From: Myotis daubentonii | Lineage: Eukaryota > Chordata > Mammalia > Chiroptera > Vespertilionidae | Direction of reading: 5' to 3' | NCBI RefSeq assembly: GCF_963259705.1 | Contig: NC_081853.1 | Coordinates: forward strand, 2,170,001-2,234,000 | DNA: 64,000 nt | Shown here: one piece after another, positions 11,583 through 24,503 of the stretch | How the letters are laid out: the number at the start of each line of letters is the position of its first letter | Numbering within the stretch: position 1 is the stretch's first letter | Notes under the pieces: model-generated | What the model saw: the letters and a program-made list of their open reading frames with translations, nothing else | Database searches by the model: none | What the model was told of the DNA's origin: nothing | Made by a program: the position numbers and the translations under genes

Positions 11583-12530
11583 TCAGCCTCCTGCCCCCCC
11601 GACTAGGCTCAGCCTCCTGGCCCACACTAGACACAGCCCCCTGCCCCCCACTAGACACAGCCTCCTGCCCCCCACTAGACACAGCCTCCTGCCCCCCACT
11701 AGACATAGCCTCCTGCCCCCCACTAGACATAGCCTCCTGCCCCCCACTAGGCACAGCCTCCTGCCCCCCACTAGACATAGCCTCCTGCCCCCCACTAGAC
11801 ACAGCCTCCTGCCCCCCACTAGACACAGCCTCCTGCCCCCCACTAGACATAGCCTCCTGCCCCCCACTAGGCTCAGCCTCCTGCCCCACACTAGACACAG
11901 CCTCCTGCCCCCCACTAGGCACAGCCTTCTGACCCCCCCCAGTAGACACAGCCTCCTGCCCCCCCACTAGGCACAGCCTCCTGCCCCCCACTAGGCACAG
12001 CCTCCTGCCCCCCACTAGGCACAGCCTCCTGTCCCTCACTAGGCACAGCCTCCTGTCCCCCACTAGACACAGCCTCCTGCCCCCCCCAGTAGACACAGCC
12101 TCCTGCCCCCCACTAGGCACAGCCTCCTGTCCCTCACTAGGCACAGCCTTCTGACCCCCAGTAGACACAGCCTCCTGCCCCCCCCAGTAGACACAGCCTC
12201 CTGCCCCCCCACTAGGCACAGCCTCCTGCCCCCCACTAGGCACAGCCTCCTGCCCCCCACTAGGCACAGCCTCCTGCCCCCCACTAGGCACAGCCTCCTG
12301 CCCCCCACTAGGCTCAGCCTCCTGCCCCCCACTTGACACAGCCTCCTGCCCCCCACTAGGCTCAGCCTCCTGCCCCCCACTAGACACAGCCTCCTGACCC
12401 CCACTAGACACAGCCTCCTGCCCCCCACTAGGCACAGCCTCCTGACCCCCACTAGGCACAGCTTCCTGCCCCCCCCCAATAGACACAGCCTCCTGCCCCC
12501 CCCCCCCAATAGACACAGCCTCCTGCCTCC
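11583..12530. repeat. 24-bp minisatellite, about 39 copies
   Basis: Unit close to CACTAGGCACAGCCTCCTGC plus CCCC. Because 24 is a multiple of three and the unit lacks stops in several frames, it yields long repetitive false ORFs (up to 347 codons, repeating GGQEAVSS on the minus strand). C-run length varies between units (CCCCC to CCCCCCCCC), typical of slippage. Confidence 0.95.
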
Positions 12531-12925
12531 CCAGGGCTCCTCTCCATCTCCAGGGGCCTGATGAGTCTTTCAGGCCCTGCCCAATTCTTCAGAGCAAAGC
12601 GTCCTCCAAGCAGACGCCTATCTCACTAACATCGACTGCTTCTTGAGGTTCAGCAGCAGCACGTGGTTATGCTATTTCCTTGTCTTTTCCTTTGTCCTGT
12701 CAAAGACCACGTTCCCAGGAGGGGATTAGGAAGGAAAGGGAAGGGGAGAGGGAAGAGAGCTGCATCTGGGCACATCCTGGTGGCCCACTGAGGCACCACA
12801 CCGGGCGGCCAAGGTGCAGTGGCAACTGTCTATGAATCTCAGGAGCAAAGTGTCGCCAGAAGAGGGGCTTTCAAACGTCTATGCCAGTTCCCCGCAGCCA
12901 GGAAAACAGGTAACATTGGGATACT

Positions 12926-12927
<2 letters not shown>
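12531..12927. other. no recognised feature
   Basis: Single-copy-looking sequence between the 24-bp minisatellite and a CA repeat; nothing recognised. Confidence 0.45.

Positions 12928-12966
<39 letters not shown>
12928..12966. repeat. (CA)n microsatellite
   Basis: About 18 CA units, ending in a GCACACAAC decay. Confidence 0.95.
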
Positions 12967-13026
12967 ACTGTATATGTATGGAGTGTTACGCTCTGATATA
13001 TTCTCCCATGCAATTTTATTTTTAAA

Positions 13027-13239
13027 CTAGAGGCCCGATGCACGAACTTCTTTAGAGAGTAGGCCTTCCTTCCCCCGGCTGCCAGCACTGGCTTTCCCCT
13101 GGCACTCGGGACCGGGGTTCCCTCCAGCCACCAGCAGGCACCCAGGACCTGGGCTTCCCTCACAAACCCAGCTTCATCCAGAAGGTCATCCAGAAGGATG
13201 TCCGGTCTAATTAGCATATTATGCTTTTATTATTATAGA
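13027..13239 (-). mobile_element. HeliBat-type Helitron, short
   Basis: CTAG at 13027-13030. The 5' end on the minus strand is TCTATAATAATAAAAGCATA near 13239. It belongs to the same short subfamily as 32507-32683 and 40029-40205. The terminal hairpin is decayed (CACGAACTTCTTTAG). Confidence 0.85.
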
Positions 13240-13414
13240 AGCCAGTCTTGACTTGTAACTTTATTTCATAACCCAATGTATCACAGACCACAGTTTAAAA
13301 ACCTCTGCTCTAGACCCAAGCCCTTGAACTAGAATATCATGCACACTTTGCACCCAACCAGATAACTGTGAGACAGAGTCACTGTATATCAACACTTCCT
13401 GCTTCATGAATACA

Positions 13415-13585
13415 CTATTGGCCTGGTGCATGAAAATTTGTGCACTCGGGTGGGTCCCTCAGCCAGGCCTGTGCCCTCTTGCAGTCTGGGAGCCCACAGG
13501 GGATGTCTGACTATGGCCCTGGCCTTTCTCTGTGGGAGGCGACCCACATGCCAATCAGGGGATGGTGCTGGCGGCAAGCAGCCAG
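13415..13585 (-). mobile_element. HeliBat 3' end fragment
   Basis: Starts with a decayed terminus (CTAT instead of CTAG) and the hairpin GTGCATGAAAATTTGTGCAC. The body matches the 3' parts of other copies (CCCTCTTGCAGTCTGGGA) and stops abruptly near 13585 without a 5' end. Confidence 0.8.
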
Positions 13586-13800
13586 CCATGAAATACTACG
13601 CAGCTACTTTAAATCTGAGCAATGGCCTAGGTTTAAAGCTCCTCAGAAAAGCGAGTTGGAGAAAAACATGTATAGTATAATCCCATTTTTATTTAAAAAG
13701 AAAAGAACACATTGTATTTGGGAGAAATTACTTGTAAGCGTTCATAGGAGGTTGGTCAAAAATATAGACAGATATGTGCTAAATGATTGCTATTCATTGC
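13586..13800 (+). mobile_element. old LINE fragment
   Basis: ATGAAATACTACGCAGC followed by GTATAGTATAATCCCATTTT, a pattern typical of old L1 3' regions. Degenerate. Confidence 0.5.
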
Positions 13801-13868
13801 TGAAGTGACATGGGCTGTAAAGGTTGCCAAAGGAGATGAAGGGGTCAATAATTGGCTATTTCATTGTA

Positions 13869-13990
13869 CAGGGTGGGACAAAAGTAGGTTTACAGTTGTT
13901 TGTATGGAAAATAATACAATAATTAATAAATAATACAAGAATAAACTGTTTTGCATACTCACAACTATAAACCTACTTTGCCCCACCCTG
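13869..13990. mobile_element. mariner-type MITE, complete
   Basis: Long inverted repeats, CAGGGTGGGACAAAAGTAGG at the left and the complement at the right (CCTACTTTGCCCCACCCTG), about 122 bp in all. It is flanked by the TA duplication expected for mariner (13867-13868 and 13991-13992). No coding capacity. Confidence 0.92.
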
Positions 13991-13992
13991 TA

Positions 13993-16339
13993 TAATTTCA
14001 TTTCCTTCAAAAAACAAGATTTATCTCATTAAAAAAAAATCTAACAAAGCATATTTAAAATAATAAGAGATCATTAATTTTTTCAGCTCTATTTTAAGTA
14101 AAGCGGCCTTCCCAAGCCCACCTGAGCCGAAAGGGGCTGCTGGGACAGACCGCGTGTTTTCGCCCAGCACTGCCCTCTCTTCACACTGCAGCTGCCTCTC
14201 CCGCATCCAATGTGTGCGAAACTTTATGCCCTTAAAACAGTGTTGGGAGAACACAATAGTAAAGAACAGAATAACACACGTGTGAAAACCCAGCCTAAAT
14301 TGTTGTTACCAACAATTTTTAATGCAAATGTAAGCCTGCAAGACAGGTATCACCCCAGCAGCTGAAGAGGTGTAATGCTGGCAGTGTTTGGCAAAGAAAT
14401 AATCATCACCGTGTGTATCTCTGATGAAATGAGATTTAATCCACTTGAGCTCCTAATTGTCTGCCACACTACATTAAAGATGGAAACTATTGTCTCCACT
14501 GCTCAGGAATATGAAATTCAAAGCAATATGCAGAAAGTCTTGAGATAAGCCAGCTTAATGAACCAGCAAATTAGACCTTTCTATCTCTTTATTTAACATC
14601 TAGTTCCATGAATTTATCAGAGTTCACTACAAAGGTGAAAATTTAAAGAATTATTCCTAAGTTCATTTATGACTAGAACTAATGACTTTGGAAAAGACTT
14701 CTCATATTTTTAGAGACAGCCATTACTTATTATTGAATTTATGTGATTCTGGGTAATAAATTCCAATCTTTTCTCACTGACTTCTGTTATTTATAGTTTA
14801 GATTTTGTAATAGAACCACAAAAAAAATCTCATGTAAAGAAATCAATTTTCTTCCCCAACCACTGCAGTGACACCCAGAAAAGCAATGCAAGCCGCCTGT
14901 CAGTGGTTTCAGTAAGGGAGTTGTGTTGAAGGCTACATTTAGCGATATCTGGAGACACGGGTTGTCACAACTGGGGGAGGCTCTACTGCTATCTGGTAGA
15001 TAGAGACCGTGAATGCTGCTCAACCTCCCACAATGCTCAGGACAGCCCGTGACAAGGGTTACCCAGCCCAAAATGTCAATAGAGCCAACACTGAGGACCC
15101 CTGACTTGTGTGAATGTGTCTCATGTAAAGAATGCTCTATTGAATTCAAGGGTTTTAAAAACATGACATCACTTTCTATCCTGTCATGTAAATTTAGGAC
15201 AAAACCAACTATAAGCATGAATCTGGCCCAAATGACTCTTTCCCTGAATAGTTAAAGTAATAATTACTTTGGCATCTGTAATAAAGATGATAGAGATCTA
15301 AAAAGGAACCCTTAAATATGAATTAGATGAAGAACTTTAATTTGTCCAAGTATTCATATTATTTTCAAGGAAACATCTTGCCCATTTTAAACCGAAAACA
15401 TCGGATTATCTAAACGGATTCAAGATGTTTGCATTTTTGTTCAAAGTGTTTAAAAGAAATCTGTTTGGGATTCTGATTTAGACAAGAAGAGTCTGTTTCC
15501 AAAGTCAGGAATGGTGGCTAACCATGGGGAGATCGGAAGGCGTGCTTCCCTGTAACTTGTATTTGCCTAAAATGTTCTGGGTGGTCAGCGTCAAGGTGGA
15601 AGTGCCACTCTTGATGGAGGTGGTTTCACGTCGGCACTGCGGAGCTTCTCCTGTAGTGTTCTAGGTGTGGCTCTTGTTTTGTCTGCCTCTCATGCGCCTG
15701 TGTGGGGACTCTGGTTCATTTAATTTCATTAACTTGGTACTCTTATAGGCCTTATTTGTTTAAAGGAAGTTCTATTCATTATAAAATGGCCCAATGAAAA
15801 AAAAATGAAAGAAACTGAAATTTTTCTCACCCCAAAAAAATAATAATCAAGTGTCACAAAGTATAAAATTATCCCAATTTGTTCAACTTCTTGAAAACAG
15901 GGTGCTCCGAAGGAAAGCTGGTAAATTCCTACGACATGTTAATATCCTCTTTGGTCTCATTTAGTGGGGTGAGTATAATTGAAGTTTTCATAATTTAAGG
16001 ATTGTGGAACAGTATTTCTTATAGTGAGGAAAATGGCTTAATGGTTATGTGCTTATTATCATGTATTTTTTGGAAAATAAATGTCACTAGCACATCAAAT
16101 GTTACTAATATTTCTCAAAAATAATGAAATAAACTCAATTCAATTTAAAGACTAATATTAAATAAATAACAGCAGCGGTGACACTGGATGTGGCAAACAT
16201 CGTGCTGGTACCTAATGAATGAAGTCTCAGGCAGTGCTGCAAAGCCATCATCCTAACATTTCATTGTGTGGTACTTTGAACCAAGTATAGGGATAGAGGC
16301 ATAATGCCTCAGCATATGTCATTACATTGTTTTTTATAA
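13993..16339. other. AT-rich intergenic sequence, nothing recognised
   Basis: Low-GC sequence with only short frames. No young repeat or gene was recognised. It may contain unique conserved non-coding DNA, but this cannot be judged from one sequence. Confidence 0.45.
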
Positions 16340-16560
16340 TTACTGATAATAGCAATTAACACTTATTGGGCCCTTATAATGATGCTCAATAACGTTTAAG
16401 TGGTGCTTATTACATGCCGGGATGTTGGAAGGATGTTGCTTGTTTGTTATTTTTTTTAATTCATAACAGCCCATCCAATCAGTCCCTGTTACACATGGTG
16501 AAGCTGGGCCTGCACCCCAACGTCTGCCTCTGTAGCCTGTACTCTTAGCGACTCCGCCAT
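16340..16560 (-). repeat. MIR-like SINE fragment
   Basis: AACACTTATTGGGCCC, then GTGCTTATTACATGCC and CAGTCCCTGTTACACATGG resemble the reverse complement of MIR; diverged. Confidence 0.45.
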
Positions 16561-17299
16561 GCTGTGTCTCTTGTGATAAAAACGTTCACGTGTCTCATTA
16601 CACTCCCGGTGACCTTCTGCTGACCCTCCTGCCCACACGGAGCACGGGGCTCATTCCCCACTGAGCTGTGGAGGCGGGTAAACGGACGCTCAGGCACCGA
16701 GAGCCCGAGTGGAGCAGACACAGCAAGAGCCACTGAGGAGGAGGAAGAAGAGGAAAGGGAGGATTTCAACTAACATTTATTTCTCATCTCATCCTTTTTC
16801 ATTTTTGTGTGTGGTTATAATGTACTTATACATCAACGCAGCAGTGTGTGGTGTAATGTATAATTAAATACACATATATTGAGAGTGTTTGAGCAAACAT
16901 TTTACACTGATAGATACATATTTTACAGTAACCCCATATTTCTTTCCTCCCTGGGCCATTCCCTCGGCATACACAGGTCTGCTCAGAAATATAAATTGTT
17001 TCCTTAAAGCCTGTGTTGTATGTGTGACTTTATTTACTATGCACATTTCAACTCATTCACTCAGTACATTGTCACTGATTGTGGGGAGCATCTCAGATAT
17101 GAAAAGAGTATGTTATTTTGGGGTTTTATCCACGAGAACAAAACAAAACAGCTAATCAATTCAGAGGAAATATCCCATTGCCCAGAATACACGAGGTTAG
17201 GTGACTGGGCCACTTGGGTGCGCACTGAACAAGCACTCACACAGCCTTGTGCTAGACACAGCCGGCACTGACCCGCGTGGCTCTGTCCTCATGCCGCTG

Positions 17300-17475
17300 A
17301 CAGGCTAGCCCAGTGGTTGAGAGCACAGATCCCTGGATGCATGACCTTGGGCAGGTTATTTAGCCTGTGCTTAAGTTTCTCATTTGTACGGACATAATAA
17401 CAGTACTTACCTCAGAGGGTCGTGGCGAAGGAGCAGATAAACTAATATGTGTGGATGCTGAACACAGAGGCGCCC
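17300..17475 (+). repeat. MIR SINE
   Basis: CAGTGGTTGAGAGCACAG..., ATGACCTTGGGCAGGTTATTTAGCC, CTCATTTGTACGGACATAATAACAGTACTTACC: a clear MIR order of motifs. Confidence 0.75.
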
Positions 17476-17599
17476 ACAGAGCACTATATTCTCCTTACTC
17501 TGCGTGATGACTAAATCCGTTATGTGTCTGCTTGGCTAAGGCAGAGTGCCCAGATATTGGTTCAAACATTGTTCTAGATGTTTCAGTGAAGGTACTTGT

Positions 17600-17953
17600 T
17601 GGGGAAGGTTAACGTTTAAACCAGTAGAGCCGGGTAAAGCAGATTATCTGTATGTGGGTGGGTCGCATCCAGTAAGAGGGCCTAGCAGAAAAAGCCTGAG
17701 CTCCCACCAGGAGGAGGGCGTCTGCCAGCAGCTGTCTTTGGACTTAACTCTTCCAGGGTCTCCCGCCTGCTGGCATCTCTGCAGATCTTGGATTTGCCAC
17801 CTCCCACAATCATATAAGCCAATTCCTTAAAGTAAATCTGTCATCTATCCATCATCTATCTATCACCTGTCTATCTTTATCTCTGTCTTCACCTGCCTAT
17901 ATCACATACATTCTGTTGGCTCTGTTTCTCTGGAAATACCTGACTAACACGCT
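17600..17953 (+). repeat. old mammalian LTR-like repeat (uncertain family)
   Basis: TCCCACAATCATATAAGCCAATTCC, a (CTAT)n-like run, then GGCTCTGTTTCTCTGGAAATACC and CTGACTAACAC are typical of the 3' part of old mammalian LTRs. The family assignment is uncertain. Confidence 0.45.
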
Positions 17954-17969
17954 GTGGATAATGGTAGGT

Positions 17970-18110
17970 AGCATTTATGAAGCCCTTCCCCCATACTATC
18001 CAACACTTCAGATTTGACCTCACTTGTTCTCCATAAAAGCCCTATCACCCCTATTTTACAAACTGAGCCTAAAGGAGGCGAGTGACCTGCCCGCTGGGAT
18101 GGACAGAGGC
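17970..18110 (-). repeat. MIR-like SINE fragment
   Basis: CCCTATCACCCCTATTTTACAAACTGAGCC is the reverse complement of the MIR core. Confidence 0.45.
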
Positions 18111-21100
18111 AGGAGCCAATGCCCTCCCGAGTGCATGTTGCCGCTGTTTATTGCAGGGTCCGAGGCTGGGCCTGCCTGTGCTGGGTAGCGTGCTTTGTCT
18201 TCCTCACATCCTCGCAGCAGGCGACATGGGGATATTTATGTGGCTATTTGGGAAGCACAATTCAGGCAGAAACCCAAATAGCGCGCCAATTACGAGACAG
18301 AGGCAAGGGGTCTATGAGAAAAGGAAGGGGGGCAATTACATCAGTAGAGGGAAAGCACTGCTATTGGTGCAGAAAACATAAGACAGTGACCCTCGTTCTG
18401 AACAATGGTTTTAATTTGCACCCCAGTTGTTATCAATCTGGTAGTCATGACGTCTGCTTTCTTGTTTTCCTGGCAAACAGTTCTTTGCGTTAGGCTCAGT
18501 CCCTGGTTTAATATTCCAAAGGTCTGAGGCATGCAAGGCAGCTCCTTGGGGTGGTGTTCTTATTATTTTTTATACAACCCAAGCCCAACCCACTCCATTG
18601 ATGCTGCTTTCAATGAGGAAACCGAAAACATTGTTTTCAAATCCACCGAGCACGTCTCACTCTTTTTCTGAATTGTCTCGTCTGTGGCGTCTGACACTGC
18701 TCCTCCCTGTTCCTTGACAAACTCTCCTGTCCCGGGGACAGCCCCAGTCATGCTTTCCCAGCCTCCCCGGGAGTCTCCTCTTCACCTGGCTGTCCAGTTG
18801 CCTGTCCAGTCATTAGACATGCACCCTGTGGGCCTGCAAGGGCCGGGTCCTCAGCTCTCTCCTCTCCTCCTCTTCCATGTGCTCCTTTATCTGTCCCATC
18901 ACCCCACACCTGTTTCATTATCCACATATCCTCCAATGACTTAAAGATCTGTCCCAGCTGAGATAAGGCTCCCAAACTCCAGACTAGTGTCACCAACTGC
19001 CTTATGTCTCGGGCTTCTCAAAACTAAATTCACCGCCCCTGCATCCTCCCCACCAACCCTGCCTCCACACTGCTCCTACCTATGCACTTCCCATCTCAGG
19101 GAATGGCATCACCATCTAATCCTCAGCTGCCCACGCCAGAAAGCTGGGTGCCGTCTTCTCTCTCATCCTGACCCTTCACGTCTACTTGATTGCAAAGTGC
19201 CATCCAATTGACTGCTTAGTATTGCTCACACTCTGCCCCTGGCCTCATGCTCACTCCCATCCCACGAGGCTGCAGTGTGGTCTGCACACTCTCAGACTCA
19301 CCCCTTCCAGTCCACCCTAAACTCTGCACCCAGGTGGACTTTCTAAACTCTAGCCTGACTGTGACTGGCCTAGGCTTGGATTTCTTGGTAGCTTCTCCCA
19401 GGAGAAAGACTGCACTGGACACAAGCCTGTGCAGCTTGGCAGAGCCACTCCACTCCCTTCTTCCGGAAGGCGCTCAGTGTGTTCCTGCGCTGAAGAGGTT
19501 CGCTTGCCTGCACATCAAAGCCCAGTAAGACATGAGCAGGAGTTTGCAGCCAAGAAAGTAAGGATTTATAAAGGAGACGGAACCACGGAGCTCATGCTCA
19601 ACGACCTGGCTCCCCGATGGCTTGCAGGGATGGATTATATGGGAAAATCACTAATCATGGTGACTAGCAGAGTTAGGGTCATGGTCTCTGCTGATGGTTG
19701 ATAGGGTCAGGATAACTGATCATTGCATCCGGTCCTGCCGGCAGCTATGGAGTTGTTCTGTCCCGCTTCAGCAGTCTCTGTATGTGGGACCGTTCCTGGG
19801 TCTGGAGCTAAAACACAACTGAGGCCAAGATGCTTTCTTTAGTTTGATTGAAAACTCTGTCTCAATAGTCAATAGACCCAAGACCTTGCTCCTAACACTA
19901 CCGGATGCTGACCAGACCCTCCTTGTCCTGGTTCTTAGTGATTAAGCAGGGGACAGGGAGGTACGCGAGTCCCTGCCCCAGGTGAGGCCAGTTTGAGTCC
20001 AAGGGGAAAAAATCAAAAGGAAAGGCTGGATTAGAGGAAATAACCTTCTGCATGACGATCTGTTCTGCTGGCTGGGGACCACGTTGAAGTGTTGGGCCTG
20101 CATGTCCTTCACATCTCACCACTAACCTCTGTTGTGAGCCGTCCTCAGCTCTCAGAATTGCACGGAGGCCATGAGTCTGGCTTCCTGGGCAGCCCTAAGG
20201 GCGAGATGATGCAGCCCGAAGTGTGGCGAAGAAACCCCAATGGATGGGTTTGAATAACAGGAAGCAGGAGGCGAAGGGAGCTGGACAGATCCGTTTCTCC
20301 TCTTTCTGTCTTTGTGGGCGACAAGGGGTTTCTTCCTGCAGCCTTTCTGGAGAAGCCCTGCCCCACGCGGTTTTGCTGGCTGCGTTACCTGCTCCTGCTA
20401 ACATGGTGGCCACCAAGGCGAGGTACCACGGTTTCCTCACACTACTTCGCTTCTTCATTTGCCTCACTTCCCTTTTGAACTTACCCTCACTGCCTGGGAT
20501 TGCATCTCCCACACGAAGTGTCAGCACTTCAGTGCTTGCCTCAGAGGCCCCGGCTCAGACAGCACCCACACTCCCCTGCCTGGCTCGGGAACTGGCTTGC
20601 TTCATCTGTCTGGCCATGTTCTGGCCCCGCACCTTGCAGTTCCAGGAACAGGCCACCCTCTCCTGCAGCCCTTTGTGGGGCCGCTCATCACCCGTGAGGC
20701 TTCGGTCCCCTCTGGGAAGCATTTCTCTTCTTAATTGAATTTATTGGGGTGACATTGGTTTGCAAAACCACTGGTTCTTGGCATGACTCTTGCACCAAAC
20801 TGCTTACGTCTCACATCGGCAGGCTTCGCTGTGCTGCCCCGTGTGGCTTCTCGCTCGGCGTGGGGTTTGCCCTTTGCTGGTCTGGCTTCCCCACCCGCTG
20901 GGAAGTTACTCACTATATTACCTCCAGCACCTGGCACAATGGCTGACAAAGGGACCAAAAGATATTTGATGCATGACTGAATACATGAACACATGTTTTC
21001 AAAAGGAGACAACATCCATGGGAAAGAGTACACCAGCAAAGAATTGTGCTAGTGTTGATAAAAAAGTAGAGAGAATAGCAGAATAAACCACCAGGAACTT

Positions 21101-21349
21101 TATGCCCAGCTTTAACAATGATCAATCAGAGCTCATTTTGTTTCACCTATCCCCTTATTTACTTCTTTTATATAGTTTGAAGCAAATTTCATACACCGTA
21201 TTACTTCACCTGTGAATGTTTCAGCGTCCATTATTTCTTCAGAAAGATTTAGATGCTTAACATTTTTTTCTTGTGATTGTTGTTTCCTCATTGTGAACCT
21301 TCAGAATAAAAGTAATTTTAGATACAGGACAGGGAATTTTAGGGAATAA
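18111..21349. other. unassigned intergenic sequence
   Basis: Mixed-GC sequence with many short frames on both strands (longest 171 codons at 20223-20738) and no domains. AATTGAATTTATTGGGGTGACATTGG at about 20733-20758 resembles an L1 3'UTR scrap, weak evidence. Confidence 0.4.
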
Positions 21350-21860
21350 GGGAGGTCCACAGAAGAGGAGTGCATACGTGAAGGGCAGAAATAGCTCCTA
21401 GCCGCCAAAATGCTTATCATACTCTCCCAGAGGATAGGGGGAAATCACAAGATACGGGCGGAAGAAGGTAACGTATTTCCACAGAGGACAGAGAAATGTT
21501 GCAAGATAAGAGGGAGAGAAAGAGGGGGGCCCAGGTGGGCTTTGGACTTTGAAACTGATACTATGTAGCAGAGTGACCAAGGAGGACAGCATGGGGATCC
21601 TAAATTGAGAAAGGGTTCAATGAAAAAAGGTCATGTTCAGACAAAGAACTGCAGCATCTATAAAGGGACACAAGACAAATGTTTTTTATTTTTTTCCAGT
21701 AGAGAGAGCAGGGTTTTCCTCTTTAGGGACCCCTCCCGAGGCGGTTCCCCTTTGGGGACCCCTCTTAGGGAGAGTTTGTATACGCTTACAGTAAACTTCT
21801 ACATTTTTATGAAAGGAGCCTTTCGTCTGTGAATTTATTCTTCAACTTCACTGTACAAGG
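21350..21860 (+). mobile_element. possible ERV LTR 3' part
   Basis: CTCTTTAGGGACCCCTCCCG, a repeat of GGGGACCCCTCTTAGG, then GCTTACAGTAAACTTCTAC and TTCGTCTGTGAATTTATTC look like the R-U5 part of a class I retroviral LTR. No matching ends or target duplication were found, so the boundaries and the call are tentative. Confidence 0.4.
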
Positions 21861-22019
21861 ACCCACAGAAGAACCTGAACCCCAAATCCCACGTGTCAAC
21901 GGCATGTAGTTGACGGGTTAGGTTTGATGGCTGGGTACAGTTACGGCTCACGGCTAACCCCCAGTGTTTAAATCCCAGCACCCCACGAACTGTTTTAGGG
22001 GGTGCGTGTAACCTTGGCA

Positions 22020-22150
22020 TATACCCGGACATAGGGTTCCTCATCTGAAAAATGAGGCTAGTAATAGTCTCTACCTTACGGGACTGTTAGAATAGTAAAT
22101 AAGAAAAATAGCTAAAGGGCTTGGCACAAGGTGTGAAACGTAGTGATGAG
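22020..22150 (+). repeat. MIR SINE
   Basis: TTCCTCATCTGAAAAATGAGG, TAGTAATAGTCTCTACCTTACGG and GGCTTGGCACAAGG follow the MIR consensus order. Confidence 0.75.
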
Positions 22151-22965
22151 TGTGAGCTGCCTTTACTACTGTTACTTGAAGACGGCACCTGTGGAATCAC
22201 CTCCTGAAGAACTTGGAAGCCTATTGGGCTGGATGTTTCTGTCGGCCAGGCACGGAAAAGCCCAGCCTACACGGCCTAGCAGGAAAGGCAGTATCTGACA
22301 TCCCCGGAGGAGTGGGTCCATCAGTAGCTCAAGGATGCCGTCAAAACCCCCTCTCCCCGCCTCCCCGCAGCCCTTTCTCACTGTTGTAGGGCTGGCTCCG
22401 GCGCACCTCACGGCTGCCGCGGGCCGCCAGGGCGAGTGCTGCTGTGTTCCCAACCACCGGTGAGCGGGAAAAGCACATCCTCGGGCAGGAAGGCAAACCT
22501 TCCCTTCATTCTGATTGGACCGACCTTATGTGAGCCATGGAAACCCGGGGCGGGTAGCGAGGAGGAGCAGCATGTGATGGGCTCAGACCACGCAGGGCCA
22601 CCCCATTGGTTGTGTCGGATTAGGGAACAGCAGGGGAGAAGGGGCTGCTGGGAGGGCGGCAGTCCCCCTGTCTACTGTCAGAAACACGGAGATGCCCAGT
22701 CATCAAGAGGAGGAATTCCAACATGTTTCATGCTGTTCAGAAACTATGTTCCCAGATTTAAAACATAAAGTTAAAGTATCTATGCCTACGATTCCTTTAC
22801 ATACTTACAGCTGATATCCACTGAGGGATCGCTTCGGCCAGATGCCATGTTAAGCAGTCCTTTACAATCACAAACTCTCCCACTTATTTGATCAGCAAAT
22901 ACTTACTGAGCATCTACTGCATTCCAGACACTGTGTCCTCACCGGGAACAATCAAGTCCAAAAAG
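22151..22965. other. no recognised feature
   Basis: Mixed-GC sequence; nothing recognised. Confidence 0.4.
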
Positions 22966-23175
22966 AGCCCAGAGCCCAGTGGCTGAGCGTCACCCAGGAG
23001 CCAAGGGGTCACTGGTTCGATTCCCCGTCAGGGCGCATGCCCGGGTTGTGGGCTTGATCCCTGGTGAGGGGCACGTAGGAAGTGGCCAGTTGATGATGTT
23101 TCTCTCTCATCATGGATGTTTCTCTCTCTCTCTTCCTCTCCCTTACTCTCTAAAAATCAATAAAAACATATTTTT

Positions 23176-23216
<41 letters not shown>
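22966..23216 (+). mobile_element. Ves-family SINE with (GA)n end
   Basis: tRNA-like head with B box GGTTCGATTCC, Ves body with GTTTCTCTCTCATCATGGATG, CAATAAAAACATATTTTT tail, then a (GA)n microsatellite at 23177-23216 grown from the tail. Confidence 0.85.
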
Positions 23217-23218
<2 letters not shown>

Positions 23219-24304
23219 AAGGCCCTGCACTCTCATGGGCCCTGAATTCCATAAATCGGAAACCGGCCCCGAGGCGTGGAGTGAGTGGGTGAGTGGCGGA
23301 GATCACTGAGCGTGAAGGTGGCAGAGTTGGACTTTAAACTTGGGGAGTCCACGCCCAGAGCCAAGAGCAGGTGGTGACAGGAAAATGTTTCTGTGGCTCC
23401 TGGGGAGACAAGGCCAGTGGCAGGTAAGAATTACCTGACTCCCAGTCACAGTCCTCAGCCGGTTCCAGGCTCCCTTCGTCCATGCCTCCGCTTTTCAGGA
23501 GGCCCCCCGTGCTTCGGGAGGCGCTGAGCCAGGGCCAGCACCGCCTCCCCTGGAGAGCTTTCTGGGCGATGACAGGCAGCGAGCAGGCCGGGTGTCCACC
23601 TGGGCCAGGGTGCTGCGGGAGCCCGGGGGCAGCACCACAGGAGACAGGCTCCCACTGAGACCCACCCTCCTCCTGGCCTCTAGCTCTCATTTGCATAATC
23701 TCAGGTAGCCTGTGTCTTTGCTTCTGAGCTACAAGTGTAGCATCTGCTCACCAAAGAAGGGATTTACGGTATCTAGTGGGGAGACTCTGGACTCCTGAGT
23801 GAGAACCTGGGCTAACTGAAAGATACACATTTTACAAACCGAGTCCCCCCATGCGGGGTGTAGGAGAATTAGGTTTACACATTGTGAGCATGCAAAACAC
23901 AGTTTATTCTTGTACTTAATATTAATTACTGTATTATTTTCCATATGAACAACTGTAAACTTGTATTTGCCCAACCCTGTATTCAGCCATGACCCCAGAT
24001 TTAAGTAAAATTGGCCAGGTTATTTTGAAGTTGAGTTTCACTAGATAGAATAAAACCTATACAGAGAATTAGATATTAAATTTTTACTGAATCATATGAA
24101 CTTGACTGAAATTAAATGTGTCTTTTCATTAAAATTGGTTATTTGATCAAGTTCAACATTGTGTTTTTTTAAACCAATCTTGCAGAGGGTTTCAAGCCCC
24201 ACTATGTGCCAGGCAAGCACCGTACCAGGCTGAGTGGAAAAAACACAGTATGGCTTGTCCCCTGGGGCAGACTGTGAAACAAAGATTCTCATGCAAAGAA
24301 ATTC
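23217..24304. other. no recognised gene
   Basis: Unassigned sequence. A mariner-like scrap is possible at 23865-23985 (AATTAGGTTTACA ... AACTGTAAACTTGTATTTGCCCA resembles a decayed copy of the element at 13869), low certainty. Confidence 0.4.
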
Positions 24305-24503
24305 TTTTTTTTGTTATTTATTGACTGATTTTAGAGAGAGAGAGGAAGAGAGAGAGAAACATCAATGTGTTGTTCCACTTGCTGGTGCATTCATTGTTTG
24401 ATTCTTTATGTGCCCTGCTCAGGGATTGAACTCAAAACCTTGGCATATGGGGTCGATGCTCCAACCAGCTGACTACCTGACTACCTAACCATCTGGCCAG
24501 GGC
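24305..24503 (-). mobile_element. Ves-family SINE
   Basis: T-run, AGAGAGAGAGGAAGAGAGAG, AACATCAATGTG body, and the tRNA-derived head ending CCATCTGGCCAGGGC, all on the minus strand. Diverged copy. Confidence 0.85.

Noticed and set aside
11473..12516. 347-codon open frame on the minus strand
   Set aside because: It covers the 24-bp minisatellite, whose unit is a multiple of three and lacks stops; other frames are open as well. No unique protein sequence.
23865..23985. second mariner MITE related to 13869-13990
   Set aside because: Only partial similarity in the inner TIR parts and no clean termini, so it is not called as an element.
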